The notes under the pieces are model-generated. The model did not search any database. It was not told the origin of the DNA and was given only the letters and a program-made list of their open reading frames with translations. A stretch of 64,000 bases of DNA from JANXMY01 sp965246745 (GTDB lineage Bacteria; Armatimonadota; Armatimonadia; Armatimonadales; Capsulimonadaceae): assembly GCA_965246745.1 (NCBI GenBank), contig OZ251980.1, positions 3,472,001 through 3,536,000 of the forward strand, read 5' to 3'. Numbering within the stretch: the stretch's first letter is position 1; each line of letters begins with the position of its first letter. Made by a program: the position numbers and the translations under genes. This document shows positions 50,440 through 59,741 of the stretch, one piece after another.

Positions 50440-50682
50440 ATGGGCACAATCAGCATCCGTCTGCCGGAGTCGCTGCACAAGCATCTTCGGGAGTTCGCTC
50501 AAAAAGAAGGGGTTTCGATCAGCCAGCTCGCGGCTTCGGCGTTGTCTGAAAAGATGGCGGCACTGGCAACGCAGGACTACTTGAAGGAAAAGGGGGCGCG
50601 GGCCAGCCGAGCGAAATTCGATGCGGTACTGGCGAAGGTGCCGAACGATCCGCCGGACCCGGCGGACACTTTAGTTCGGTAG
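50440..50682 (+). CDS. Solitary ribbon-helix-helix antitoxin-like protein
   Basis: 80 residues. TISIRLPESLHKHLREFAQKEGVSISQLAASALSEKM is a ribbon-helix-helix DNA-binding domain of the CopG/HicB-C-terminal type; the tail (SRAKFDAVLAKVPNDPPDPAD) matches small proteins annotated as HicB-family antitoxins. No toxin gene is adjacent on this strand. gaggaact precedes the ATG as Shine-Dalgarno. Confidence 0.65.
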   Translation: MGTISIRLPESLHKHLREFAQKEGVSISQLAASALSEKMAALATQDYLKEKGARASRAKFDAVLAKVPNDPPDPADTLVR

Positions 50683-50795
50683 CGCAGGCATGTTCCGACT
50701 AAGCCCCAAACACGCTGCGCGGCAGCCCGGATTGGCGGACGATGAACACAAGCGTATTTGTCTTTCAGCAGATCACAGGCTTCCCGCGTCGCCGC

Positions 50796-50852
50796 GACGC
50801 TGGTTTGTCATAGCCTCGGCATTCATGCCGTGGCTTCTCGGGATTTTCTGAG
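50796..50852. repeat. Single arm of the palindrome family seen at 47708-47866
   Basis: gcctcggcattcatgccgtgg and the preceding gtcgccgcgacgctggttt match the right arm at 47822-47866 except for the centre of the self-complementary core. No inverted partner was found nearby. The rest of the gap 50683-50795 shows nothing recognisable. Confidence 0.6.
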
Positions 50853-51056
50853 TCAGTGAGGCAGCCGCCGCTCGATCTCCGCAGGCGAGGCAGCTTCGAA
50901 GAAAGACTCGATGGCGTCTTTGACGGCAGCTTTCGCTTGCTCAACCGTTGCGCCCTGGCTGGCGATGTCAAGCTCCAGGCACAGAGCGACGTAAATGTCT
51001 TCGCCGGTGCTGAGCTGTTCGCGCCGAATCTGAATGGTAAAGTCTGCGTGTTCCAT
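50853..51056 (-). CDS. Solitary HicB-like protein
   Basis: 67 residues. FTIQIRREQLSTGEDIYVALCLELDIASQGATVEQAKAAVKDAIESFF is a partial RNase H-like HicB fold, without the C-terminal DNA-binding domain, and no hicA gene is adjacent. ATG 51056 is chosen because CATAAT ends exactly 6 nt upstream (leaderless geometry); an ATG at 51062 would lie within the expected untranscribed spacer. Confidence 0.68.
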   Translation of the reverse strand: MEHADFTIQIRREQLSTGEDIYVALCLELDIASQGATVEQAKAAVKDAIESFFEAASPAEIERRLPH

Positions 51057-51062
51057 TGGCAT

Positions 51063-51068
51063 ATTATG
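51063..51068 (-). promoter_or_regulatory. -10 hexamer CATAAT, leaderless start of the HicB-like gene
   Basis: Minus-strand CATAAT ends 6 nt before ATG 51056. Confidence 0.5.
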
Positions 51069-51086
51069 GCACAGCGGAACACAAAA

Positions 51087-51120
51087 ACGCCCGGCATCAA
51101 GAAAATGCCGGGCGTGTTTT
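51087..51120. terminator. Bidirectional intrinsic terminator
   Basis: The stem acgcccggcat/atgccgggcgt has a 7-nt loop, an A run on the left and gtttt on the right. It closes the minus-strand gene at 51134. Confidence 0.85.
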
Positions 51121-51133
51121 GATTTTGCCATGC

Positions 51134-51766
51134 TTACTTGGCAGCGGCAGTGCGCTTGGACTGGCCGCGTCCGAGGCCGCGCTTGAACGGGGCGCGGTGA
51201 ACGATCTCGGTGTAGTCCAGCCCGGCGGCGGTCAGCGCTTTGTGCCAGGAGTCGAACCGGCGGCGGGCGGCGGTGATCAGCGTGATGTCCTCGATTTCCA
51301 TGTTCTTCGCGTTCAGCTCTTTGCCGTCGCGGTGGAACTCGCGGACCATCTCGAGAATGCGCTCGTCGTCCCATTCGCGGTAGCGGCGGATGGCGTCGTA
51401 GTCCAGCCCGGCAGCTTCCAGCGCTTCGCGCCAGGAGCCGAAGTGGCTCTTTTTGGTCGCGGCGGCGGCAAGCTGCGGGTCAATGTTCAAACACACATTG
51501 CGCCAGGACAGGTCGGCTTCCTGCGCGTGCAGTTCTTTGATCCGGGCGATGATCCGGTCGCGGGTCCACGACTTGTAGCGGCGGATTTGGTCGTAATCCA
51601 GGCCGGAAAAGCGGACCGCGTCTTCCCAGGTGCCGAAGTAGCGGGTGGCGGCGCGGAGCAGGGACAAATTGTTGCCGGCGACACTTGAATAGTTCAAGTT
51701 TTCGCCGGACTCGTACATGGACAAAATCTCAAGCGCGATGGCGTCTTTATTCCATTTGCGATGCAT
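51134..51766 (-). CDS. Protein of three homing-endonuclease-associated-type helical repeats
   Basis: 210 residues built from three tandem units of about 62 residues, each with a W near the start, a charged helix, and an FGSWREALEAAGLDYDAIRR-like end (variants FGTWEDAV and FDSWHKAL). This matches the homing endonuclease associated repeat (HNH-associated), thought to be a small DNA-binding helical unit. No nuclease domain is present, and the C-terminus is a basic Lys/Arg/Gly tail. ATG 51766 has ggagaa upstream. It may be a nucleoid or regulatory protein; that is inference. Confidence 0.75.
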   Translation of the reverse strand: MHRKWNKDAIALEILSMYESGENLNYSSVAGNNLSLLRAATRYFGTWEDAVRFSGLDYDQIRRYKSWTRDRIIARIKELHAQEADLSWRNVCLNIDPQLAAAATKKSHFGSWREALEAAGLDYDAIRRYREWDDERILEMVREFHRDGKELNAKNMEIEDITLITAARRRFDSWHKALTAAGLDYTEIVHRAPFKRGLGRGQSKRTAAAK

Positions 51767-52033
51767 TGAACGGGTTCTCCTCAGAATACAAAAGTCGAGC
51801 ATTTCAGCCGGCTCAGAGAGCGCCGCGCACATCACTGTTACGTTGCGAGCGAAGCGAAGACGGGGTTTAAGCCGGCTTCGCGAAATGAGCGTGTTCGGGA
51901 TCGCGATGGTTGCGATGAAGTTATTATACTGGGTATATACCCGAAGTTCAACAATTTTATATAAAAGTTTTGTTAAGTTTTGATTAAATTTTATGCTACA
52001 CTAAGCGCACCGACACGATAGAATGGGACGATC
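51767..52033. promoter_or_regulatory. AT-rich divergent promoter region
   Basis: 267 nt with no gene, much AT-richer than the surroundings from about 51910. It contains the 12-bp palindrome gggtatataccc near 51937, TACACT (51998-52003) and TAGAAT (52019-52024); the last is 9 nt before the hisC ATG. The palindrome is a possible operator. Confidence 0.45.
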
Positions 52034-53131
52034 ATGCAGACACCGCCGACTGTCGCCGGCCATATTGCCACCCTCCGGCCTTATGTCCCCGGCAAGCCGA
52101 TTGAAGAAGTGCAGCGCGAGCTGGGCCTCGCCGACGTGATCAAGCTGGCTTCCAACGAAAACCCGCTGGGGCCGTCGCCCCGCGCCCTCGACGCCTTGCT
52201 CCGAGCCGCCGCCGGGGTCGCGCTGTACCCCGAAGGCGCGGCCCCGAGCCTGCGCCGGGCGGTCGCGCTGGCCCAAAACATGCCCGAAGACACGCTGGTC
52301 TTCGGCAACGGCAGCGATGAAGTGCTGCACCTGCTGTCCCTCTCGTTTCTGTCGCCCGGCGACGAGATCGTGCAGGGCGACCCGTCATTTTCGATGTATG
52401 AGATTTACGCCGCCCAGTGCAACGCGGCGGCCGTCAAAGTGCCGCTCACGAACTTCGCGCACGATTTAGACGCGATGGCGGACGCGATCACGCCGAAAAC
52501 GCGCATCGTGTTTATTGCCAATCCCAACAACCCGACCGGAACTCTGGTCACACAGCCCCAAGTCGAGCGCTTTTTGTCGCGCGTGCCGGGGCGCGTCATT
52601 GTCGTGCTAGACCAGGCTTACGACGAGTATGTGTCGGACCCCGACAAGCCCGACCTGCGCCCCCTGGTCCGCGAAGGCCGCAACGTGATGATTTTGCACA
52701 CGTTCTCCAAAGCCTACGGCCTGGCGGGCCTGCGGATCGGCTACGGCATCACCCGCCCGGAGATCGCCGAAGTCTTGAACCGTGTCCGGTCGCCGTTCAA
52801 CGTGAATTTACCCGCGCAGGCCGCCGCCGCCGCCGCGCTGGCCGACACGGCCCATGTCGCCGAAACAGTCAAATTAAACAGCGCCGGCCTGCGCTACTTC
52901 TACAGCGAGTTTGAGCGCCTGGGCCTCGCTTACGTCCCCAGCGAAGGCAACTTTGTCCTGGTAGATGTCGGCCGCGACAGCCGGGACGTATTCGAGAAGC
53001 TCCAGCAAAAAGGCGTCATCGTCCGCGCCGCCTACGGCATGGGCCTGCCCCAACACATCCGCGTCTCCACCGGCACCCTGGCCCAGAATGAGCGTTTTAT
53101 TGCGGCATTGAAAGACGTGCTGGCAGGGTAG
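52034..53131 (+). CDS. hisC: Histidinol-phosphate aminotransferase
   Basis: A 365-residue class II aminotransferase using PLP. KLASNENPLGPSP at the N-terminus, NPNNPTGTLV, DQAYDEYV and the PLP lysine Lys226 in HTFSKAYGLAGLRIGYG are HisC hallmarks. It makes histidinol phosphate in histidine synthesis, and some family members also act on aromatic amino acids. No other his genes are in the window. The GNAT gene starts 1 nt after the stop. Confidence 0.93.
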   Translation: MQTPPTVAGHIATLRPYVPGKPIEEVQRELGLADVIKLASNENPLGPSPRALDALLRAAAGVALYPEGAAPSLRRAVALAQNMPEDTLVFGNGSDEVLHLLSLSFLSPGDEIVQGDPSFSMYEIYAAQCNAAAVKVPLTNFAHDLDAMADAITPKTRIVFIANPNNPTGTLVTQPQVERFLSRVPGRVIVVLDQAYDEYVSDPDKPDLRPLVREGRNVMILHTFSKAYGLAGLRIGYGITRPEIAEVLNRVRSPFNVNLPAQAAAAAALADTAHVAETVKLNSAGLRYFYSEFERLGLAYVPSEGNFVLVDVGRDSRDVFEKLQQKGVIVRAAYGMGLPQHIRVSTGTLAQNERFIAALKDVLAG

Positions 53132-53132
53132 C

Positions 53133-53663
53133 ATGGTTCTTAAAATCAGCGCTTTGACTGCCTCGCCCCAGACGTGCGCCATGCTGAGTAGTCTTCTCAT
53201 CGAAACCGTTGCAAGCGGCGGCTCGGTCAGCTTCATGCACCCTCTGGAGCCGGAGCAATCCGCCGCGTTTTGGAACAGCGCCTTCGCAGCGGCAGCACAG
53301 GGCAAGCGAGTCGTTCTCGGCGCGTGGGACGGCGAAATCTTAGTCGGCACAGTCACTCTGCTGGTGGACTGCCCGCCGAACCAGCCGCACCGGGCCGAGA
53401 TCGCCAAGCTGATGACGCGCGTAGACTACCGGGGCCGAGGTGTGGCGACAGCGCTTATGCAGGAAGCCGAGAAACAAGCCATTGAGCGCGGGCGGACGCT
53501 GCTGGTGCTGGATACGGCGACCGAGGGCGGAGCGTCAAGCCTCTACGAGCGGCTTGGGTTTATGCTCGCCGGGGTCATCCCCGGCTACGCGCTGAAGCCG
53601 CACGGCGGCTTGACGGGAACAATGATCTACTGGAAGCGGATAGGAAGTGCGCTCAATGACTAA
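53133..53663 (+). CDS. GNAT family N-acetyltransferase
   Basis: 176 residues. The acetyl-CoA loop is RVDYRGRGVATALMQEAE (R-x-x-G-x-G/A type), preceded by EILVGTVTLLVDCP and followed by LYERLGFMLAGVIPGYAL. The substrate is unknown. It starts immediately after hisC and overlaps the PIN gene by 8 nt, so all are in one transcript. Confidence 0.85.
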   Translation: MVLKISALTASPQTCAMLSSLLIETVASGGSVSFMHPLEPEQSAAFWNSAFAAAAQGKRVVLGAWDGEILVGTVTLLVDCPPNQPHRAEIAKLMTRVDYRGRGVATALMQEAEKQAIERGRTLLVLDTATEGGASSLYERLGFMLAGVIPGYALKPHGGLTGTMIYWKRIGSALND

Positions 53664-54120
53664 AGTTTATCTTGACGTTTGCTGCCTCAATCGCCCATTT
53701 AATGATCAAACGCAAGACCGTATTCGCTTGGAAGCAGTTGCGGTGCTTTCTATCCTGACGCGGATTGAAAATGGTGAGATACTGAGCATTAGCAGCACCG
53801 TCGTCCAGACCGAAATCAACAACAACTCAAACCAAGAACTCAAATTGCGTCTTCAAGAACTTGTGAGCGATGCCACAGAGTTTATCACAGTCGGAAAAGA
53901 GCAAATTGACCGTGCCGATGCTTTGCAAAAACTTGGCTTTCACCTCTTCGATGCGCTTCATCTTGCTTGTGCAGAAACGGCAGGCGTAGATGTTTTTCTG
54001 ACGACGGATGATCGGCTGCTGCGGCTTGCACTTCGAGTGAGAGAACAACTAATGGTGAGGGTCGCCAACCCTGCAAACTGGCTGATGGAGGTAATTACTA
54101 ATGAAGGAAATGACAACTGA
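53656..54120 (+). CDS. PIN-domain toxin-like protein
   Basis: 154 residues from ATG 53656. The PIN pattern is YLDVCCLNRPFND (Asp7) near the start, an acidic residue in VVQTEINNN, and FHLFDALHLACAETAGVDVFLTTDD in the C-terminal half. It overlaps the next small gene by 20 nt. The AT content is higher than in the flanking genes, consistent with acquisition. Together they form a toxin-first module, the reverse of the usual VapBC order. Confidence 0.8.
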   Translation: MTKVYLDVCCLNRPFNDQTQDRIRLEAVAVLSILTRIENGEILSISSTVVQTEINNNSNQELKLRLQELVSDATEFITVGKEQIDRADALQKLGFHLFDALHLACAETAGVDVFLTTDDRLLRLALRVREQLMVRVANPANWLMEVITNEGNDN

Positions 54121-54306
54121 ACAGATTCGCAGCCACGGACTGGAAGCGCTAAGGCGCGAGCTGGGCGCTGTCGGCATGGTGCGGTTTTTGCAGCAGTTCT
54201 CAAATGGCGAAGGCGACTACTCCGTTGATCGCCATCAATGGCTGGATAAGTTGTCGAGAGAAGATGTGCTGGCGCAAATCAGCGCCTTGCAGCAGGGAAA
54301 GACCGA

Positions 54307-54310
<4 letters not shown>
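54101..54310 (+). CDS. Putative antitoxin of the PIN module
   Basis: 69 residues: TEQIRSHGLEALRRELGAVG, then MVRFLQQFSNGEGDYSVDRHQWL and LSREDVLAQI. This type of small helical protein occurs beside PIN proteins, but I cannot name its fold. ggagg lies upstream of ATG 54101 within the PIN gene. The stop overlaps the S9 peptidase start by 4 nt. Confidence 0.65.
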
Positions 54311-56298
<1,988 letters not shown>

Positions 56299-56300
56299 GA

Positions 56301-56419
56301 ATGCCGGGGTTGTAGAAAACCCCGGCACACAAGCGTGCTTCGCACGAGGAAAGCACAGCGTTCGGCGTTTCCTTGTCCGAAGGACACTGACTTGCCGGGG
56401 TTTTCTACAACCCCGGCAT
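56301..56419. repeat. Long-armed palindrome with perfect 27-bp arms
   Basis: Arms 56301-56327 and 56393-56419 are perfect inverted copies. Each arm itself contains the hairpin gccggggttgtagaaaaccccggc. The loop contains a second partial palindrome, aagcgtgcttcgcacg. It follows the S9 gene and may stop its transcript. Confidence 0.9.
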
Positions 56420-56483
56420 CCCTGCACTGCCTTTTTTGTACCTGTATTGCTCCCCCATTATTGGGGGCCGGGGGGACTTCCTA

Positions 56484-56783
56484 ATGAAAACACTCATCCA
56501 TGAGCGGGTCGAGATGGCGCAGGCCGGGACTAATCCGACCGTCCTCTGCCGGATGCCGTCGGGGTGGGCCGTGCTGGGCGACGCGCAGTTTATGCCCGGC
56601 TACTGCCTGCTGCTGCCTGACCCGGTGGTGCCGGACTTAAACGCGTCGGAGCCGGAGGAGTATTTGCGCGGCCCCGTCTTTTCATCCCCCCGCGAACAGC
56701 GGGCGCGGAGGCCGTTCGATGCCGAGCGAGACCGGGATTTGATGCGGCGTCTTGCGGACGCCATAAGGAGCAAACAGTCGTGA
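56484..56783 (+). pseudogene. HIT-like protein with internal deletion of the catalytic core
   Basis: 99 residues. The N-terminal 47 residues (TLIHERVEMAQAGTNPTVLC, SGWAVLGDAQFMPGYCLLLPDPV) match the start of HIT-like proteins of about 140 residues. The C-terminal part (EPEEYLRGPVFSSPREQRA, FDAERDRDLMRRL) matches the end of the same family. The central segment with the His-triad is missing without loss of frame, at NASEPEE. It may be an in-frame deletion mutant or a remodelled protein. It overlaps aroF by 4 nt. Confidence 0.65.
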
Positions 56784-57802
56784 TTATTGTGATGAAGGCC
56801 AATGCGGAAAAAGCGCAGATTTCGGAAGTTGAAGGGGCGTTGCAAGAGTGGGGCTACGAAATCCACCCTATCTACGGGGTCGAGCGGACGGTCATCGCCG
56901 CCGTCGGAGCGCCGACGCAGGACGAAGCGCGGGTGGCGGAGCAGGTGGAGTCACTGCCGGCCGTGGAAAGGGCAGTGCTGATTTTGAAGCCGTATCGGTT
57001 TGCGTCCAAAGAGTTCCGGCCTGAAAAAAGCGTGGTCCAAGTCGGCGATGTCGCCATCGGCGGGGACAGCTTCGTGATGATGGCCGGGCCGTGCACGGTC
57101 GAATCCGAGGAACAGCTTATGGAGACTGCCCGCGCGGTCAAAGCCGCCGGGGCGACTGTGCTGCGCGGCGGAGCGTTCAAGCCGAGCACGTCGCCGTACT
57201 CGTTTCAGGGCATGGGCGAGGACGGCCTGAAGCTGCTGGCCCAAGCGCGGGAGGAAACGGGTCTTCCGATTATCACGGAAGTGATGCACATCGGCAACAT
57301 TGAGATGGTCTGCAACTACGCCGATATTCTGCAAATCGGCACCCGCAATATGCAGAACTACGATCTCTTGATTGAAGTCGGCAAGCTCAAAAAACCCGTG
57401 ATGCTGAAGCGCGGCATGTCCGCGAAAATTGAAGAATGGCTTCAAGCCGCCGAGTACATCATCAAAGGCGGCAACGACGCCGTCATGCTCTGCGAGCGCG
57501 GCGTTCGCACGTTTGAGACCTACACCCGCAACACGCTCGATTTATCGGCCGTGCTGGCCGTCCGCGAACTCTCGCATCTGCCGATTATTGTTGACCCCAG
57601 CCAGGGCACGGGCCGGTCGTCAATGGTCCCCGCCATGTCCAAAGCCGCCCTCGCCGTCGGCGCGGACGGCCTTTTGGTCGAAGTCCACCCCAACCCCGAA
57701 AAAGCGCTCAAAGACGGTGCACAAAGCATCACCATCCCGGCGTTCCAAGCGCTCATGCGCGAGATAAACGTCATCGGCGACGCCGTGGGGCGCAAACTTT
57801 AG
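56780..57802 (+). CDS. aroF: 3-deoxy-7-phosphoheptulonate synthase, AroF type
   Basis: 340 residues. The first step of the shikimate pathway: PEP plus erythrose 4-phosphate. An N-terminal ferredoxin-like regulatory domain (about 1-70) precedes the catalytic barrel with GPCTVESEEQ, RGGAFKPSTSPYSFQG, QIGTRNMQNY, LKRGMSA and IIVDPSQGTGRS. This domain layout fits the type I-beta enzymes that are feedback-inhibited through the added domain. Start is GTG 56780, overlapping the previous stop as GTGA, with aaggag upstream. Confidence 0.95.
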   Translation: MIIVMKANAEKAQISEVEGALQEWGYEIHPIYGVERTVIAAVGAPTQDEARVAEQVESLPAVERAVLILKPYRFASKEFRPEKSVVQVGDVAIGGDSFVMMAGPCTVESEEQLMETARAVKAAGATVLRGGAFKPSTSPYSFQGMGEDGLKLLAQAREETGLPIITEVMHIGNIEMVCNYADILQIGTRNMQNYDLLIEVGKLKKPVMLKRGMSAKIEEWLQAAEYIIKGGNDAVMLCERGVRTFETYTRNTLDLSAVLAVRELSHLPIIVDPSQGTGRSSMVPAMSKAALAVGADGLLVEVHPNPEKALKDGAQSITIPAFQALMREINVIGDAVGRKL

Positions 57803-57812
57803 GAAACACGCA

Positions 57813-58121
57813 ATGAAGCTGCTATTTTGCGGTCACTGTCAAGATGTCGTCAAGCTATTTCCAGAGCGGCGCACCTGCAGATGTGGACGCTCTTGGGGTC
57901 ACTATCTGCCGGACAACAGTACGACCGTGCAGACAGGGTTTACTTTGTCGCTCGGCATTGCAAACCCGGATTTTTCCGCAGCGGTGGACGCCTTTATGCA
58001 AAATCAAGACTATTTTTCGCCGGCTCTATCCCTCCGCGCGTGGATCAACCCTCATTCGGAACAAGATGTGACTTACGCTGAGGAAAACTTTGAGACAACC
58101 ACAAAAGAAACCATGCCATGA
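57813..58121 (+). CDS. Hypothetical small zinc-ribbon-like protein
   Basis: 102 residues. CGHCQDVVKLFPERRTCRCG near the N-terminus has two Cys pairs that could bind zinc. The rest is unrecognised (TLSLGIANPDFSAAVDAFMQ). The final codons and stop lie in the left arm of a palindrome, so the C-terminus may have been altered by that element. It is 10 nt after aroF. Confidence 0.55.
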   Translation: MKLLFCGHCQDVVKLFPERRTCRCGRSWGHYLPDNSTTVQTGFTLSLGIANPDFSAAVDAFMQNQDYFSPALSLRAWINPHSEQDVTYAEENFETTTKETMP

Positions 58122-58264
58122 ATGACACGGCTACTCGGCGCGGACGCCAGGAAACACACTGCTTCGCGAGGTTCAGAATAGGTCAATCCGAATAAGTCAA
58201 TCCGAGTCCCGCGAAGCGGCACTTCCTGGCCGAAGGCCGCATAGCCGGGCCATTCATGGCATGG
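58111..58264. repeat. Long-armed palindrome (about 42-60-bp arms)
   Basis: The left arm from 58111 (ccatgccatgaatgacacgg) is inverted at the right end, finishing at 58264, with scattered mismatches. Inner hairpins include gcttcgcgag/cccgcgaagc, and there is a short direct repeat aa(t)(a)(g)gtcaatccga. The element overlaps the 3' end of the gene at 57813 and ends 4 nt from the stop of the antitoxin-like gene at 58269. Confidence 0.82.
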
Positions 58265-58268
58265 TTCT

Positions 58269-58526
58269 TCACGCCCTATCCTCCGCTTCCAGCAGTTCCA
58301 GCCGATGCGCGGAGCCGGAGTCCGCAAGCGCCAAATCTTCCGCCTCGAACTCTTTGGCATAAGCTCGCAGCGCCTCTACGTCGTAAACAGGCTTGGGCCG
58401 TGCGGCACGAATAGCGCGTTTCGCTAAACGGGATGCCATTTCCTCGACGCCCATCCCTCGCGCCGCAGCCATCTTTTGCAAGTTCGCCAGGGTATTTTCG
58501 TCCAGGACGATCTCGATTGTCTTTAT
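58269..58526 (-). CDS. Ribbon-helix-helix antitoxin-like gene with unclear start
   Basis: The frame reads KTIEIVLDENTLANLQKMAA then RGMGVEEMASRLAKRAIRA, a ribbon-helix-helix antitoxin pattern. No ATG, GTG or TTG precedes the domain: ATA at 58526 stands where the start would be expected and overlaps the stop of the upstream GNAT gene. The first normal start codon, TTG 58481, would cut off the beta-strand needed for DNA binding. It is either a non-canonical start or a decayed gene. No toxin follows; a palindrome starts 4 nt downstream. Confidence 0.5.
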   Translation of the reverse strand: MKTIEIVLDENTLANLQKMAAARGMGVEEMASRLAKRAIRAARPKPVYDVEALRAYAKEFEAEDLALADSGSAHRLELLEAEDRA

Positions 58527-58966
58527 AGGTTTGCCTCGCCCAGCGTCTTCTGAAAGTGGAAGCCCAAGATTTGAAAGCCTTCGTTTAGGTAGAACTTGTG
58601 GGCGCGGGGGCTGCCGACATACGAGTTCAGCTCGACCACTTCGCAGCTTTCGGCGCGGGCGTAGTCGTAGACCCAGGCCATGAGCGCTTGGCCGACGCCG
58701 AGCGAGCGGAAGTCGGGATGGACGACGACGTTATCGGGTTCCAGATATTTGCCGCAGTAAAAGCGGGTGGCGATCCAAAGCCCGCAGATGCCGACAAGCT
58801 GCTCCCTCAGATACGCTCCGGCACACTGGTATCCCTGCCCCGGCATCTCTTCCAGCCGCCGCGCCAGCACGGCTTCGTCAATGTCGGGATTGAGCATTTG
58901 GACCAGCGGCAGGATGACGCTCAGGTCGTCAGCGGGAATAAGAATAACGGTGATGGTGTCGTTCAT
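58523..58966 (-). CDS. GNAT family N-acetyltransferase
   Basis: 147 residues from ATG 58966. Acetyl-CoA loop HPDFRSLGVGQALMAWVYD; strand ELNSYVGSPRAHKFYLNEGFQ. It resembles the short acetyltransferases often found next to toxin-antitoxin genes, and some members of that group are toxins (TacT/AtaT). Because a ribbon-helix-helix protein overlaps its stop, the order here is acetyltransferase then antitoxin, opposite to TacAT. The upstream unknown gene ends 1 nt before its start. Confidence 0.78.
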   Translation of the reverse strand: MNDTITVILIPADDLSVILPLVQMLNPDIDEAVLARRLEEMPGQGYQCAGAYLREQLVGICGLWIATRFYCGKYLEPDNVVVHPDFRSLGVGQALMAWVYDYARAESCEVVELNSYVGSPRAHKFYLNEGFQILGFHFQKTLGEANL

Positions 58967-58967
58967 T

Positions 58968-59345
58968 TCAGGAAAGCTGTAATTCCGCTGTAGGTATTTC
59001 CAGACAAACTTCTGAGGGAAGCATTCGGACAATTTCGGCGTCTTGTTTGTAAAGCCGGCCTTGCTTGATAAAGTAAAACTCCAAATAGGAAGCGTCTGTG
59101 TCCGTCGTGATGCGGCACTCCGCTTCGCCCTCTGCCGTGCCGATCAAGGGGGCGGCTTGGCAAAGAAACGAGACAACTTTCCGGCCTGGGTCGCGTCCGC
59201 TGTAGTCAAACTCCAAAAAGCGCGGCGACACTTCAACGTCAAAACCTAATGTGTTTTGCGCTGCCTGCTGAACACGCTGTACGGCTTCGTCCGATAAGTG
59301 AGACAAAGTGAAAAAAGCGCTGTATTCGGCGATCTCGATGTTCAT
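58968..59345 (-). CDS. Candidate immunity protein partner of the adjacent toxin-like gene
   Basis: 125 residues, no family recognised. It is acidic and alpha/beta in character (IEIAEYSAFFTLSHLSDEAV, LEFDYSGRDPGRKVVSFLCQ). Its ATG overlaps the stop of the preceding nuclease-like gene by 4 nt. Small acidic proteins coupled directly to a toxin-domain gene are usually the cognate inhibitor, so immunity is inferred from position and composition only. It is followed 1 nt later by an acetyltransferase gene. Confidence 0.5.
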   Translation of the reverse strand: MNIEIAEYSAFFTLSHLSDEAVQRVQQAAQNTLGFDVEVSPRFLEFDYSGRDPGRKVVSFLCQAAPLIGTAEGEAECRITTDTDASYLEFYFIKQGRLYKQDAEIVRMLPSEVCLEIPTAELQLS

Positions 59346-59704
59346 AGGTTATTCTCCAATACCACAATGACATACGGTGCGGCGAGACGCACGGCGTTTC
59401 GGGCAATGCAGTCCAAAACTTCTGCGTGTGGCTTGCCGGCCGTGAACTCAAAGTAGGCGATTTTGCCTTCTTGTTTTGCGGCTTGCAGCGTCGCCCGGAT
59501 TTGCGCTTTTCTGTCGCCGGTCAGAAAGTTGCCGGGTTTAGCGGCGGCGCTGCGTGAGGCTGTTGTTTGAGCAACGTAGGCCTCACTGACGACATCGAAT
59601 TCGCGCCGTCCGAACCCTGAAATCATCTGGCTCGGCAGGCCGCGCAATCGGGCGGCTAAGTCCTTCGCAGCGGCATCGAAATCTCCTGTCGGTTTGTACC
59701 TCAT
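59342..59704 (-). CDS. Stand-alone restriction-endonuclease-fold toxin-like domain
   Basis: 120 residues from ATG 59704. Residues about 30-110 (GFGRREFDVVSEAYVAQTT, NFLTGDRKAQIRATLQAAKQ, GKIAYFEF) resemble the C-terminal REase-fold toxin domain of Rhs and CdiA polymorphic toxins: the EFDVV acidic strand, the following Q-x-x strand, and the helix with KAQ..AT..AA. The catalytic Lys seen in many such toxins is Thr here. There is no secretion domain. ATG 59722 lies inside the TACAAT box and is excluded. Confidence 0.55.
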   Translation of the reverse strand: MRYKPTGDFDAAAKDLAARLRGLPSQMISGFGRREFDVVSEAYVAQTTASRSAAAKPGNFLTGDRKAQIRATLQAAKQEGKIAYFEFTAGKPHAEVLDCIARNAVRLAAPYVIVVLENNL

Positions 59705-59720
59705 CCGTGATGGTGCCTCC

Positions 59721-59726
59721 ATTGTA
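59721..59726 (-). promoter_or_regulatory. -10 hexamer TACAAT of the toxin-immunity-like operon
   Basis: Minus-strand TACAAT overlaps the first ATG (59722), so transcription should begin after it, near 59714-59712. This leaves ATG 59704 as the first usable start, with a short leader. Confidence 0.5.
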
Positions 59727-59741
59727 CCAGAAAATGTGAAC

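Noticed and set aside
50853..51374. 173-codon frame giving the HicB-like protein a long N-terminus
   Set aside because: The extension lies antisense to the repeat protein at 51134 and across a terminator; the promoter box places the start at 51056.
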